The notes beneath the pieces were generated by a model, which was not told the DNA's origin, did not search any database, and saw only the letters and a program-made list of their open reading frames with translations. The translations under genes and the position numbers were made by a program. Below, piece after piece: positions 6,894 to 14,440 of a DNA stretch of 64,000 bases (position 1 is the stretch's first letter; every line of letters begins with the position of its first letter). The DNA is from a bacterium (lineage in GTDB: Bacteria; Bacteroidota; Ignavibacteria; Ignavibacteriales; Ignavibacteriaceae). The DNA is taken from contig JADJWC010000003.1 in NCBI GenBank assembly GCA_016716565.1, forward strand, positions 657,836 to 721,835, read 5' to 3'.

Positions 6894-8954
6894 CTAACTA
6901 AACTTACCAGCAATAAACAACGCCCAGATTCTGGACCAATGGATTTTATCTGCTTCAAAATTATTTAGAAGATCTGTCATAACTGTTTGATTAAATAAGG
7001 GATTACCGATATTAGTTAAATCATTTATCGCATCCTTAATTTTTCCGCGCTTCATCCAGTCTGCAAACGGGAAAGTAAATCCCTGCTTTGGTCTGTGAAC
7101 TATTTCATCCGGCAGATCGCCAACTGCATCCACCAGCATTTTTTTCGGAAAGTTTTTGTCAAAACCAGCATCGAGATACGGGAGCACAGCACTGTATAGC
7201 ATATGATCCACAAAAGGCACACGCAGTTCAAGTGAGTGCATCATACTGAAGACGTCGCTGTCGCGTAAGAGTTGGTTGCGCATATAAACAAAACTCTCCA
7301 TCATACTTATGTATTGAAGCGGGGAGAGGTTTTGGTTGCCGGATATTGGATGCTGGATTTCGGATTCTGGACTTTGCCAGAATGACGAAGAGCCGTCAGA
7401 TTCCGAACTGGGTCGGAATGACGGCACACCCCCTTCTGTCATTCCAGCCCTGCCTGTCCGGTAGGCAGGTTGTCTGGAATCTGTCATTCCCGCAAACGAA
7501 GTGCGTCGGGAATCTGACCGCCAACCTAACGCCTGCAGTTCTGTATCAGTGAAAAGTCCTCGTATCAACTTGTATTCTGAGTTTGGTGAATTTGGATTTT
7601 TAAAATACTCGATAGCTTTTGCAGGGAGTTTTCCGTTCAGCAGAAATCCTGCTGCTTTCATAAGCGGTTTAGCAAGCGGCAGCGATTTTATTCGATGGTA
7701 TTTTGGAATATTAACGAATGACGCATAACCACCGAAAAGTTCATCACCGCCAACACCGGAGAGCACAACTTTTAATCCGAACGATGCTGCTGCTTTAGAA
7801 ACGAAGTAAGTATTTATGCCGTCAATTGTCGGTTGGTCCATTGCTTCGATTATTTTTTCAAAATCATTCAGCAGTTCATCTTCCTGCAGTCTGTATTCAA
7901 AATGATCTGTCTGGTATTTTTTTGCAGCAGTATTTGAATACTTTGATTCATCGAGCGGATGCCCGGGAAAGGTGACTGAGATAGTTTTTATCTTTTCCTG
8001 TCCAACCTGCCTCATAAGCGAAACAATTGCAGTGGAGTCAATTCCGCCTGAAAGAAAAGCACCGACTTCAACATCAGAAACCATGTGGGCTTTGATAGTA
8101 TCTAGTAGAGAATTACGGATTGAATTTTTTGTAGCGTCATCGTACCTGAGATTGCTTCGTCGCTGCGCTCCTCGCAATGACTCGGTTGCTGTCATACTGA
8201 GCCCGGTCGAAGTATGACTCGTATTCAGCAAATCAAAATACGACCAATAATTCTTAATTGTTAATTGATCACTGTTAATTGTGAGCCAGTGCCCTGGCAG
8301 TAACGCTTTGGTCTCCTCGTAAATCGTTAAAGGAGCAGGAACAGAACCGGTTCTAAGGAAAGCATCCATTCCTTTCATTGAGAGAGTTAATCCATTCTTG
8401 TAATGCTTAATTGCTTTCAGCTCGGAAGAAAAGATGAATTCTTTATGGTTGTGAAGGTAGTAAAATGGTTTTATTCCGAAACGATCACGTGCTGCAAAAA
8501 GTTTTTTCTCTTTATCATCCCAGATCGCAAAAGCAAACATTCCGCGGAGGCGATTCAAACATTCAGGTCCTTCTAGTTCATATAGTTTCAGTATAACTTC
8601 AGTGTCACTGTTAGTTCTTAAATTTTTAATTTTTAATTGTGAATTTATAATTTCACGATAATTGAAAATTTCCCCATTAAATACTATAACATATCTGCCA
8701 TCATCAGAAACCATCGGCTGATGAGCAGCAGGGGAGAGATCGATGATTGAGAGTCTTCGGTGGGCTAGTGCGACAGATGATTGCCCTTCGACAGAGCTTG
8801 TCCTGAACTTGTTGAAGGACTCAGGGTGACAGTTAGAATAGTAGATGCCATTATCATCCGGTCCGCGATGGGCTAGAACATCCCGTGCTGATAAAACTTT
8901 CTCTTTATCAACAGGTTTTCCATCAAAATTAATTACACCGAATATGCCGCACAT
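6894..8954 (-). CDS. asnB: Asparagine synthetase B (glutamine-hydrolysing), with repeat-derived insertions
   Basis: 686 residues, longer than the roughly 600-640 usual for the family. The N-terminus MCGIFG provides the glutaminase Cys2, and VLAHRGPDDNG and ALAHRRLSIIDLS follow. The ATP-pyrophosphatase domain has the SGGIDS P-loop around residue 300, and VVLSGVGGDELFGG. The extra length comes from three segments encoded by palindromic repeats: residues about 41-57, 246-269 and 476-535. All keep the frame, and both catalytic domains remain complete around them. In this setting it probably amidates a sugar acid or supplies asparagine for the glycan cluster. AsnB-like amidotransferases are common in polysaccharide loci. 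Confidence 0.9.
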   Translation of the reverse strand: MCGIFGVINFDGKPVDKEKVLSARDVLAHRGPDDNGIYYSNCHPESFNKFRTSSVEGQSSVALAHRRLSIIDLSPAAHQPMVSDDGRYVIVFNGEIFNYREIINSQLKIKNLRTNSDTEVILKLYELEGPECLNRLRGMFAFAIWDDKEKKLFAARDRFGIKPFYYLHNHKEFIFSSELKAIKHYKNGLTLSMKGMDAFLRTGSVPAPLTIYEETKALLPGHWLTINSDQLTIKNYWSYFDLLNTSHTSTGLSMTATESLRGAQRRSNLRYDDATKNSIRNSLLDTIKAHMVSDVEVGAFLSGGIDSTAIVSLMRQVGQEKIKTISVTFPGHPLDESKYSNTAAKKYQTDHFEYRLQEDELLNDFEKIIEAMDQPTIDGINTYFVSKAAASFGLKVVLSGVGGDELFGGYASFVNIPKYHRIKSLPLAKPLMKAAGFLLNGKLPAKAIEYFKNPNSPNSEYKLIRGLFTDTELQALGWRSDSRRTSFAGMTDSRQPAYRTGRAGMTEGGVPSFRPSSESDGSSSFWQSPESEIQHPISGNQNLSPLQYISMMESFVYMRNQLLRDSDVFSMMHSLELRVPFVDHMLYSAVLPYLDAGFDKNFPKKMLVDAVGDLPDEIVHRPKQGFTFPFADWMKRGKIKDAINDLTNIGNPLFNQTVMTDLLNNFEADKIHWSRIWALFIAGKFS
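7361..7518. repeat. Cluster of palindromic repeats inside asnB (insert 3)
   Basis: Several GATTCxGG...CCxGAATGAC-type palindromes are packed together: 7361-7386, 7395-7422 and 7436-7518. The last contains a nested perfect hairpin at 7449-7469 (arms CCTGCCT and AGGCAGG), identical to one at 10411-10431. They encode asnB residues about 476-535 with no stop. The encoded segment is rich in Ser, Arg and Gly, and interrupts the alignment just before the conserved LQYISMMESFVYMRNQLLRD region. Confidence 0.85.
8148..8218. repeat. Two palindromic repeats inside asnB (insert 2)
   Basis: One unit spans 8148-8181, of the CATTGCGAGG...GAAGCAATCTC type. A second is an almost symmetrical palindrome at 8191-8218, with perfect 8-bp outer arms GTCATACT and AGTATGAC. 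They encode asnB residues 246-269, placed in the linker between the glutaminase and synthetase domains. Confidence 0.85.
8784..8832. repeat. Palindromic repeat inside asnB (insert 1)
   Basis: An imperfect palindrome with arms CCTTCGACA and TTGAAGG, followed by a CAGGGTGACAG tail. It encodes about 17 extra residues (41-57) between the conserved GPDDNG and ALAHRRLS motifs of the glutaminase domain. Confidence 0.85.
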
Positions 8955-8960
8955 TGTTCA

Positions 8961-9000
8961 AGAATGTATAATTATTAATGTAGAATGCATAATTGTATGA
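8961..9000. repeat. AT-rich dispersed repeat (AGAATGTATAATT family)
   Basis: AGAATGTATAATT followed by AATGTAGAATGCATAATTG, just upstream of asnB. Related copies lie at 21383-21418, 23539-23600 and, inside the wzy-like gene, 9855-9937. Confidence 0.6.
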
Positions 9001-9074
9001 AGAAAAATTAAGGTGGTGAGTGAAGTCATTATTCTTGTGGATTCTCACGATCAATCAATTATCCAAATATTGTA

Positions 9075-9524
9075 TTATGATTGCTGCAGCTCTTCCGCAT
9101 CCGCTTTATCTTTCAAGCGATTGGTGCTTAATTTATTTATAATCAAATCTGTCTTAGAAATGAAATTCCCGGAAGAATTACCGAACTTAACTTTTATAGT
9201 CCGGTTTATTGCTTCATTAAACTTGACGCCATCAATAACATTCATAATATCAATCCTTACCGGGCTAACGCCAATTTGAATTACTCTACCTTCTGTTGTA
9301 AAATCCTCTATAGAAATATTCAAAGATTCCAGCCCAAACTCAGTAAGGACTTGCATCATTAAGTCTGCATTTTCATCCGATCTTTCAATAAAAATATCCA
9401 GATCACCGGTATTTCTTGGTTTAGCATAAAGTGCAAAAGCATACGCACCAACGATCATATACTTAACGTTATGATTATTTAATAATTCTATAAACTCTTC
9501 GAAGTCTTTTTCTGCTTTCATCAT
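9075..9524 (-). CDS. DUF6036-type nucleotidyltransferase
   Basis: 149 residues. The nucleotidyltransferase core is visible: NHNVKYMIVGAYAFALYAKP, then RNTGDLDIFIE, with the metal-binding D-x-D (DLDIF) about residues 38-42. VRIDIMNVIDG probably supplies the third acidic residue. The C-terminal ISKTDLIINKLSTNRLKDKAD is the helix typical of this family. Its start lies inside the preceding 65-residue gene (50-base overlap), so the two are translationally coupled. Related stand-alone nucleotidyltransferases can act as toxins or regulators by adding nucleotides to tRNA or protein. Here the target is unknown. Confidence 0.75.
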   Translation of the reverse strand: MMKAEKDFEEFIELLNNHNVKYMIVGAYAFALYAKPRNTGDLDIFIERSDENADLMMQVLTEFGLESLNISIEDFTTEGRVIQIGVSPVRIDIMNVIDGVKFNEAINRTIKVKFGNSSGNFISKTDLIINKLSTNRLKDKADAEELQQS

Positions 9525-9672
9525 ATTCTTCTTGTTTATTGAATAGTGAAATATATTGTTCTCTTAAAACCTGAACTGCTGCCAGTCTTTCTTCAAAAGT
9601 TTTAGAGCTCCAGAATTTAATATCTTCTTTGTCTGAGTTTGAACTGTATGTTACTCTTGCTTCTTTGATCAT
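9475..9672 (-). CDS. Small partner protein of the nucleotidyltransferase (65 aa)
   Basis: 65 residues with FWSSKTFEERLAAVQVLREQY in the centre and KRLRRVYRII at the end. This pattern (W/F-x-S-x-[ST]-x-EERL-x-A-[VL]-x-x-LR, ending RLxRVxRxI) is one I recognise as the usual short gene upstream of DUF6036 nucleotidyltransferases. It is basic and helical. A role as antitoxin or adaptor is an inference from gene pairing only. Confidence 0.6.
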   Translation of the reverse strand: MIKEARVTYSSNSDKEDIKFWSSKTFEERLAAVQVLREQYISLFNKQEEYDESRKRLRRVYRIIK

Positions 9673-9722
9673 AGGTATTTTTCTTTTTGATGCATTAAAA
9701 TAATCAATAAACTATAAAACAT

Positions 9723-11165
9723 CTATTCCAATCTGATCAGCAGGTATCCTGTAAATAATCCGAGATAAGTGTAAAACAATGGCAGCTGAACAGAACCAAC
9801 CCCAACCCACCAGGCTTCGAACTCAGCATGGAGGATGAAGGCGAATAATGAAGAATTTAAAATGTATAATGTATAATTATTTAGTTTATTTCTATTCATT
9901 CTAAATTCTACATTATAAATTATAAATTTTCTAACCGCATATATGATCGGCAGAAGAAACAGAACCAATCCGACTACTCCAGTTTCCTCAACTAAAGCCA
10001 GCGACGAATTTCCTTTTTCTCTGATGAGTCTGCCGTTTTCATAACGATCACTGTATTCTCCGGAACGGATTTCAGGATGACTGATGCCGTAGCCAAGTCC
10101 AAATAGTCCACCCTCAAGTGCTGCTTTATATGATGGCTCCCACATCCACACTCTAGATGAATAAACTTCGGGAAAATCCTTTTTGATTATTTTATCAACA
10201 GTCTGATTCAGTGAAGGAGTAAAATAGATTGTGCTCGTTAGAATTACGGCAGCTATAAAACTGTAAGAAAGAACTTTCCAACTCTTATTTAATATCAGAA
10301 AAATAAATACGCCAATGAGTAGTGACAAAATAGATGCGCGGGAGTAAGTAAGTGTTAGTAGAAGTAAGTTAGCAATAAGCAGTAAGCTGTAAGCAGTAAG
10401 GGGTATGAAGCCTGCCTGTCCGGTAGGCAGGTTAGTATTGAGTAGTGAGTAGTTAAAAGTAATTTCAGATTCCGGACTTCGCCGGAATGACGAGTCACTA
10501 TGTTCTGTTATTTCCGCAAACGAAGTGCGTCGGGAATCTGATGATTCTACGTTTATGAATCTGGACTTCACCAGAATAACAACCTGATGGAACACACATG
10601 GAAGTGTAAACAGAACGACACTCGCCAGAAGGTTCTGATGCCCAAAGAAACCCATAAAGCCTTTACCGTGTCCTCCTGTCCAACTGTCGGACGGTATGTT
10701 GGTTATTAAAGAGAACGATGCGATCAAAACTATCACCACATTTGCAGGAAGAAGGAAATCAAAAATATTTTTCTCAGAATAACGTACCCATAATATTCCG
10801 GCAGATAAGCAGCCAAGTGAAATTAAAATATAATACAACGCTCTTGCTGCTGATATGTCAGGATATGAAGACCAGAGTGATGTAAGTAGGAACCAGGTTC
10901 CCGGGATCAGAAATAGTATTAATAATGTCTCTCTATTGAGCGCAGAAAACAGAGAATCTGTCATTCTGAGCGGAAGCGATGAATCTCCATCTTGACTTTT
11001 GACCTTTGACCTTTGACCTTTGACTCGCTGCAAGCAAATTACAATAAATAACACACACATTACCGGCACAGCGTAATAAATAAAACTTATCTCCTCAATT
11101 GAACGGCTTGCAATCGTGAGGACAAACAGCGGTAAAGAATATTTAACTACCTTATCAGGGTTCAA
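9723..11165 (-). CDS. O-antigen ligase/polymerase (Wzy-like) membrane protein with repeat-derived loops
   Basis: 480 residues with about ten hydrophobic segments. The Wzy_C/O-antigen ligase signature is visible: GFFGHQNLLASVVLFTLPCV, LLLTLTYSRASILSLLIGV, and a periplasmic segment with GLFGLGYGISHPE. It should polymerise or ligate lipid-linked glycan at the outer face of the inner membrane. It overlaps the Wzx-like gene by 11 bases. Several loops are encoded by dispersed repeats: residues about 47-69, 194-251 and 409-437. These carry peptides such as DSRRTSFAEITEHS and NLPTGQAG. The hydrophobic core is undisturbed, so the protein may still work. Confidence 0.82.
   Translation of the reverse strand: MNPDKVVKYSLPLFVLTIASRSIEEISFIYYAVPVMCVLFIVICLQRVKGQRSKVKSQDGDSSLPLRMTDSLFSALNRETLLILFLIPGTWFLLTSLWSSYPDISAARALYYILISLGCLSAGILWVRYSEKNIFDFLLPANVVIVLIASFSLITNIPSDSWTGGHGKGFMGFFGHQNLLASVVLFTLPCVFHQVVILVKSRFINVESSDSRRTSFAEITEHSDSSFRRSPESEITFNYSLLNTNLPTGQAGFIPLTAYSLLLIANLLLLTLTYSRASILSLLIGVFIFLILNKSWKVLSYSFIAAVILTSTIYFTPSLNQTVDKIIKKDFPEVYSSRVWMWEPSYKAALEGGLFGLGYGISHPEIRSGEYSDRYENGRLIREKGNSSLALVEETGVVGLVLFLLPIIYAVRKFIIYNVEFRMNRNKLNNYTLYILNSSLFAFILHAEFEAWWVGVGSVQLPLFYTYLGLFTGYLLIRLE
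9855..9937. repeat. AT-rich repeat inside the wzy-like gene
   Basis: Two head-to-head pieces of the AGAATGTATAATT family (AATGTATAATGTATAATT on the left, ATTCTACATTATAAATT on the right). They encode residues about 409-437 in a loop between the last membrane segments, and the frame is kept. Confidence 0.6.
10411..10431. repeat. Perfect 21-nt hairpin inside the wzy-like gene
   Basis: Arms CCTGCCT and AGGCAGG around GTCCGGT, identical over 21 bases to 7449-7469 in asnB. Here it is read as LPTGQAG; in asnB it is read in another frame as AYRTGRAG. Confidence 0.9.
10466..10582. repeat. Palindromic repeats inside the wzy-like gene (residues ~194-233)
   Basis: Three units: 10466-10492 (CAGATTCCGG...CCGGAATGACG), 10505-10540 (near-identical to the 3' unit of the asnB cluster at 7481-7516) and 10557-10582 (GAATCTGG...CCAGAATAAC). 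All are read through without a stop. Confidence 0.8.
10959..11024. repeat. Palindromic repeat plus TTTGACC tandem inside the wzy-like gene
   Basis: 10959-10988 is a TGTCATTCTGAGCGGAAGCG-type unit. It is followed at 10992-11024 by four to five copies of the heptamer TTTGACC. Together they encode residues about 47-69, a basic hydrophilic loop between two membrane helices. Confidence 0.8.
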
Positions 11166-12363
11166 GGTTCGTTATTTCGGATATTGTGGTAACAGGTTCC
11201 TCATCAGCCGTCTTCCTGAACATTATTAATATCTTTGTTATCAGTAGCGTGAAGATGTAGCTCCACGTAATGATCAGCAGCCAGAGATAACTTACTTCAA
11301 TAACTCCCTGCATAATCACTGCGTAAAGTATTACGAATGATAGAATGATAACGCTGAAGAATAGCGAAATAGTTTTTTGTTTCTCTGTTCCCAATGATTT
11401 AAAGAGATATGCATTAACAGGGAAGTGGAAGATTACATATATAGAATAACCGGTAATCATCAACGTTATGATGCGGAGAACATAGTTGTAGTTTACCGAA
11501 TCCGGAATCAATCCCGGGAAAAAGTTAACAACTATAATCACCAGCGCAGCATATATGGTCACCAGTGATGCTGAAAGCGAAAATCCTTTTTTAAGAATAT
11601 TGGATTTGCTTGGTTTAGTTTCGGAAAAAAGATATTGCTCTATGATAACACCGATGTAGAACATTGGTGCTGTAAGTCCCCAGGCAAATGTATATGAGTT
11701 AGCTAGGTCAAGTGAAAAGAAATGGTTCACAAAATACTTATCCGCAGCCAGAGCAAGCGATACAGCTGAGTTGATCACAAAAGCAGATAGTCCGATCTTG
11801 TAAAATTCTGTTATGTTCTGAAATGCTGGTTCCTTGGCTCTTATATATCTCGGAAGTCCTGATAAAAGCCATAGTATCCCTACTGCAGGTAAAGCAGCAA
11901 TAAAATCAATTCCAAAAAAGATTACAGCCGGGATTAAAAGTAGATGGAGAACCGAATATAAAATGGTCAGTATTACATAATCTTTATATCTGCCGGAAAA
12001 CAATAGCTGAAAAATAAAAATGCCTGTTACCGAAATAAAAATACTGTAAGAAACGATTGATAATATTTCGGGCAGATTATGAAATGGTGAAGAGATTATC
12101 TGGAGTGCTGAATAAACAACAACAGCATTAACTGCTACTGCCGCGGTAACCATTTTCAGACTAATACCTACTCGGGTCACAGCAATATTAAATCCCAGTG
12201 AGCTGAAAAGTATAATTATAGAAGCAGTATAATAGATCTGGTTGAAACGGTTATAAGTTTCAGCATCGAAAAAGTAAGCAAATAGCAAAAGCATCAGTTT
12301 AGTTGATGCAACTGCTATTCCAAGAAAGAATAATTTTTTAATATTTGATAATTGATTTATCAT
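11155..12363 (-). CDS. Polysaccharide flippase-like membrane protein (Wzx/MATE-like)
   Basis: 402 residues, about 12 hydrophobic segments evenly spaced. The beginning (KLFFLGIAVASTKLMLLLFAYFF then YNRFNQIYYTASIIILFSSLG) and the middle (LALAADKYFVNHFFSLDLANSYTFAW) match the polysaccharide_synt/MVF fold of Wzx flippases. It would move lipid-linked repeat units across the inner membrane for the adjacent Wzy-like protein, whose gene it overlaps by 11 bases. A short hydrophilic C-terminal tail (KTADEEPVTTISEITNLEP) is unusual but not alarming. Alternative: another member of the MOP exporter superfamily. Confidence 0.78.
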   Translation of the reverse strand: MINQLSNIKKLFFLGIAVASTKLMLLLFAYFFDAETYNRFNQIYYTASIIILFSSLGFNIAVTRVGISLKMVTAAVAVNAVVVYSALQIISSPFHNLPEILSIVSYSIFISVTGIFIFQLLFSGRYKDYVILTILYSVLHLLLIPAVIFFGIDFIAALPAVGILWLLSGLPRYIRAKEPAFQNITEFYKIGLSAFVINSAVSLALAADKYFVNHFFSLDLANSYTFAWGLTAPMFYIGVIIEQYLFSETKPSKSNILKKGFSLSASLVTIYAALVIIVVNFFPGLIPDSVNYNYVLRIITLMITGYSIYVIFHFPVNAYLFKSLGTEKQKTISLFFSVIILSFVILYAVIMQGVIEVSYLWLLIITWSYIFTLLITKILIMFRKTADEEPVTTISEITNLEP

Positions 12364-12370
12364 TTTATTT

Positions 12371-12423
12371 ACCTCTCCCTTAATCCCTCTCCTTACTAAG
12401 GAGAGGGAAAGGAAGGGTGAGGT
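12371..12423. repeat. 53-nt palindromic repeat, left copy
   Basis: Inner stem CCCTCTCCTT/AAGGAGAGGG (10 perfect pairs). Outer stem ACCTCTCCCTT/AAGGGTGAGGT (10 of 11 pairs). It differs from the right copy at 12851-12903 at four positions. It ends 5 bases from the DUF559 stop codon. Confidence 0.9.
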
Positions 12424-12428
12424 TGTCT

Positions 12429-12806
12429 TTAAATTTTGATTTCTTTCAATTTTTTTAGAGCATACTCAATCTTATTAAAAGCTTTATTTGGATTTCCAAA
12501 CAACTCTTCATCCTTAATTCTAACGAAACTTACACCAAACTTTTTTAAATATTTCTCTCTTCTGAGATCATATTCTTTTCTTCCTGTTTCATTGTGAGTC
12601 CCACCATCCGCTTCAATTGCTAGTTTCAATTCAGGACAATAGAAGTCAATTACAAAATGGTCAATAGAATACTGACGTTTAAATTTACACCCGAGTAATT
12701 GTCTATTTCTTATGTATCTCCAGATTAATTTTTCAGCTTCAGTTTGATTTTGTCGCAGCTTTCTTCGTTTCGTCTTTTCAATTGATTTATTGAAATGTTT
12801 TGTCAT
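12429..12806 (-). CDS. DUF559 (Vsr-like PD-(D/E)XK) endonuclease-domain protein
   Basis: 125 residues, one DUF559 domain. Landmarks are RRKLRQNQTEAEKLIWRYIRN, the GCKFKRQYSIDHFVIDFYCP core (with the acidic residue of the nuclease site), KLAIEADGGTHN (E-x-D-G, with the H of the site), and the C-terminal FGVSFVRIKDEEL. The family is related to very-short-patch-repair endonucleases. Substrate and role are unknown. It lies between two palindromic repeats and interrupts what would otherwise be a continuous glycan-export region. Confidence 0.85.
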   Translation of the reverse strand: MTKHFNKSIEKTKRRKLRQNQTEAEKLIWRYIRNRQLLGCKFKRQYSIDHFVIDFYCPELKLAIEADGGTHNETGRKEYDLRREKYLKKFGVSFVRIKDEELFGNPNKAFNKIEYALKKLKEIKI

Positions 12807-12850
12807 ATTTTAATTCTGAAACACTTTTGCTCTATTAACAATGGAGAGAA

Positions 12851-12903
12851 ACCTCTCCCTTACTCCCTCTCCTTGGTAAGGAGAGGGAAAAGAAGGGTGA
12901 GGT
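12851..12903. repeat. 53-nt palindromic repeat, right copy
   Basis: Same double stem as 12371-12423. It lies 44 bases upstream of the DUF559 start codon. The loop differs (GG for AC), and two other positions differ. Confidence 0.9.
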
Positions 12904-12958
12904 CAAAAAGTATGGTGTAAAAATAGTGAATAATTTTTTCAGAAGAATTATTTAGTTA

Positions 12959-14128
12959 TCAGAGAGATGTTCCGACTTTAATTCTGAGATTTGCAAAGAG
13001 CGAAGTAAATCCAAAGCTTCCGCTTTTAGTGTTGGACATAATTATACTAGGTCCTATAGAAATCGTACTAAATGCCCAGTAGTCAAATATTTTCTGAACA
13101 AGAATATCAAGCACATATTGTGGTTGTCGTACCGGACTGCTTACCATTGCATCAAAACGTAAATCGAAAACGCTTCCGGCAAGGGCAAGCTCACGTCCTG
13201 TAAACCCAATGTGCCATTCATCTATGAACTGTGCGACATAAAACTTGCCTCTTGTTGCTCCAAGAACTTTCACAGGGTAACGCATCTCCCAGTTCAGGTA
13301 TGAACCTGTTAAAAGATAAGGCTGGTATTTTATAGTTCCGTCCGGATTATAAACGATGTTGTCTTTGTTTACTGTCTGCTTTGTATATTTAAGTATCTGT
13401 GTTTCAGTGAAGTCTTCGCTGACACCAAGATATCCTATTTCAAAAAAGTTACCGAATGGAATTACATAACTAAATTGGTAACCATTTGTTACAAACAGGT
13501 TGTTATGATTTTCTGAACCTTTCAATTCAACAAATGCATCTACTGCTTGAAAAACTCCACCTCTGAAACCAAGTATATGGAAATTAGCTTCTGCAAAATT
13601 TGTTTCAAGTGCGCCGGAGTATGGAGTACCGAAACCAAACGAAAGTCCGATATCTTTCTTTATTGGTAGTCCGAATCTCTCTCCTCCCTGGAATTGCAGG
13701 AATGGATTTATGTACCCAAGTGTAGGGGATATCTGGAACACAGATGGGGGATTAAGTATTTTATCAAACCTAAGCTTATCTATTACCCTGGTAAAAACAC
13801 TTCCGTAATTAATTGTTTCCTCTAGGTTCAGCTTGAAGGGATAAGTTACAATCCTTGCTCTCAATTCCGGATCTAAAGCAAGGAATGGATACAATGCTCC
13901 TTTAATTGATATTGTTTGATTGTTTGCATCGCGGACGTCGACAACAATTTCAGCTTTAGGATCCGGCGGATCGATGAACAATGCTTCCTGTATCTGAATG
14001 AACAGACTGTCATCCAGGGGTTCCATCTGAAAATAATTTACAGGCTCTTCAGCTTCCTGTGCAACAGTATTAAATGGAATGATAAAAGCAAACGCAATCG
14101 CCAGAATCAGATAGTATAAAGTTCTCAT
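12959..14128 (-). CDS. Outer-membrane beta-barrel protein of unknown function
   Basis: 389 residues. An N-terminal signal peptide (RTLYYLILAIAFAFIIPF, cleavage probably after VAQ) precedes a region with alternating hydrophobic residues, many Gly and aromatic residues, and a sequence ending FANLRIKVGTSL, as expected for an outer-membrane barrel. No family is recognised with certainty. It is divergent from the SLBB/Wzc export pair and may be part of the surface-glycan apparatus by position. It could equally be an independent porin-like protein. Confidence 0.6.
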   Translation of the reverse strand: MRTLYYLILAIAFAFIIPFNTVAQEAEEPVNYFQMEPLDDSLFIQIQEALFIDPPDPKAEIVVDVRDANNQTISIKGALYPFLALDPELRARIVTYPFKLNLEETINYGSVFTRVIDKLRFDKILNPPSVFQISPTLGYINPFLQFQGGERFGLPIKKDIGLSFGFGTPYSGALETNFAEANFHILGFRGGVFQAVDAFVELKGSENHNNLFVTNGYQFSYVIPFGNFFEIGYLGVSEDFTETQILKYTKQTVNKDNIVYNPDGTIKYQPYLLTGSYLNWEMRYPVKVLGATRGKFYVAQFIDEWHIGFTGRELALAGSVFDLRFDAMVSSPVRQPQYVLDILVQKIFDYWAFSTISIGPSIIMSNTKSGSFGFTSLFANLRIKVGTSL

Positions 14129-14437
14129 CCTTAGTTGGATTTAATTCTCAGGTTGTTAAAAATTCACGATTATTATACCAGAATGAACGTAACGATTTAC
14201 AACAGAAAATATAATCGGGAGTCAATTGAATACGTATAAATGTTTCCTGTTGGTTAAATTTACCGCTATGTTAAACCGGATAGCAAAGTTCATTTTTATT
14301 TTTGCGGGGCAAATATATTGAATTGAATCATTAATTATCAGTCATCATTTAATAATTATAAAATAAATTTCACAAAGCATTAAAATTTGATTGAGTCGAT
14401 TTATTCTATAAATTTATAAAAACAAAAAAATAGAATT
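14129..14437. other. Divergent intergenic region (309 bases)
   Basis: AT-rich spacer between the outer-membrane gene (minus) and the SLBB gene (plus). It has no open frame of note. CAAATATA at 14310-14317 reads TATATTTG on the minus strand, a match to the TAnnTTTG -7 element, but no clear -33 partner is seen. No repeat was found. Confidence 0.5.
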
Positions 14438-14440
14438 GTG

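Larger units (their letters stand above)
12371..12903. mobile_element. Candidate mobile unit: DUF559 gene between two 53-nt palindromes
   Basis: Two nearly identical palindromes in direct orientation bracket a single small nuclease-like gene that has no link to the glycan genes on either side. The arrangement recalls REP/RAYT units, in which a gene for a DNA-processing enzyme is framed by its palindromic substrates. No target-site duplication is obvious, and mobility is an inference. Confidence 0.5.

Noticed and set aside
7346..7728. Two plus-strand open frames over the asnB repeat cluster
   Set aside because: They are by-products of the stop-poor palindromic repeats, overlap a conserved gene and have no plausible start signals.
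10992..11024. TTTGACC tandem considered as an iteron or CRISPR array
   Set aside because: The units are 7 bases with no spacers, lie inside a coding frame, and no replication or cas gene is near. I find no CRISPR array anywhere in the window.
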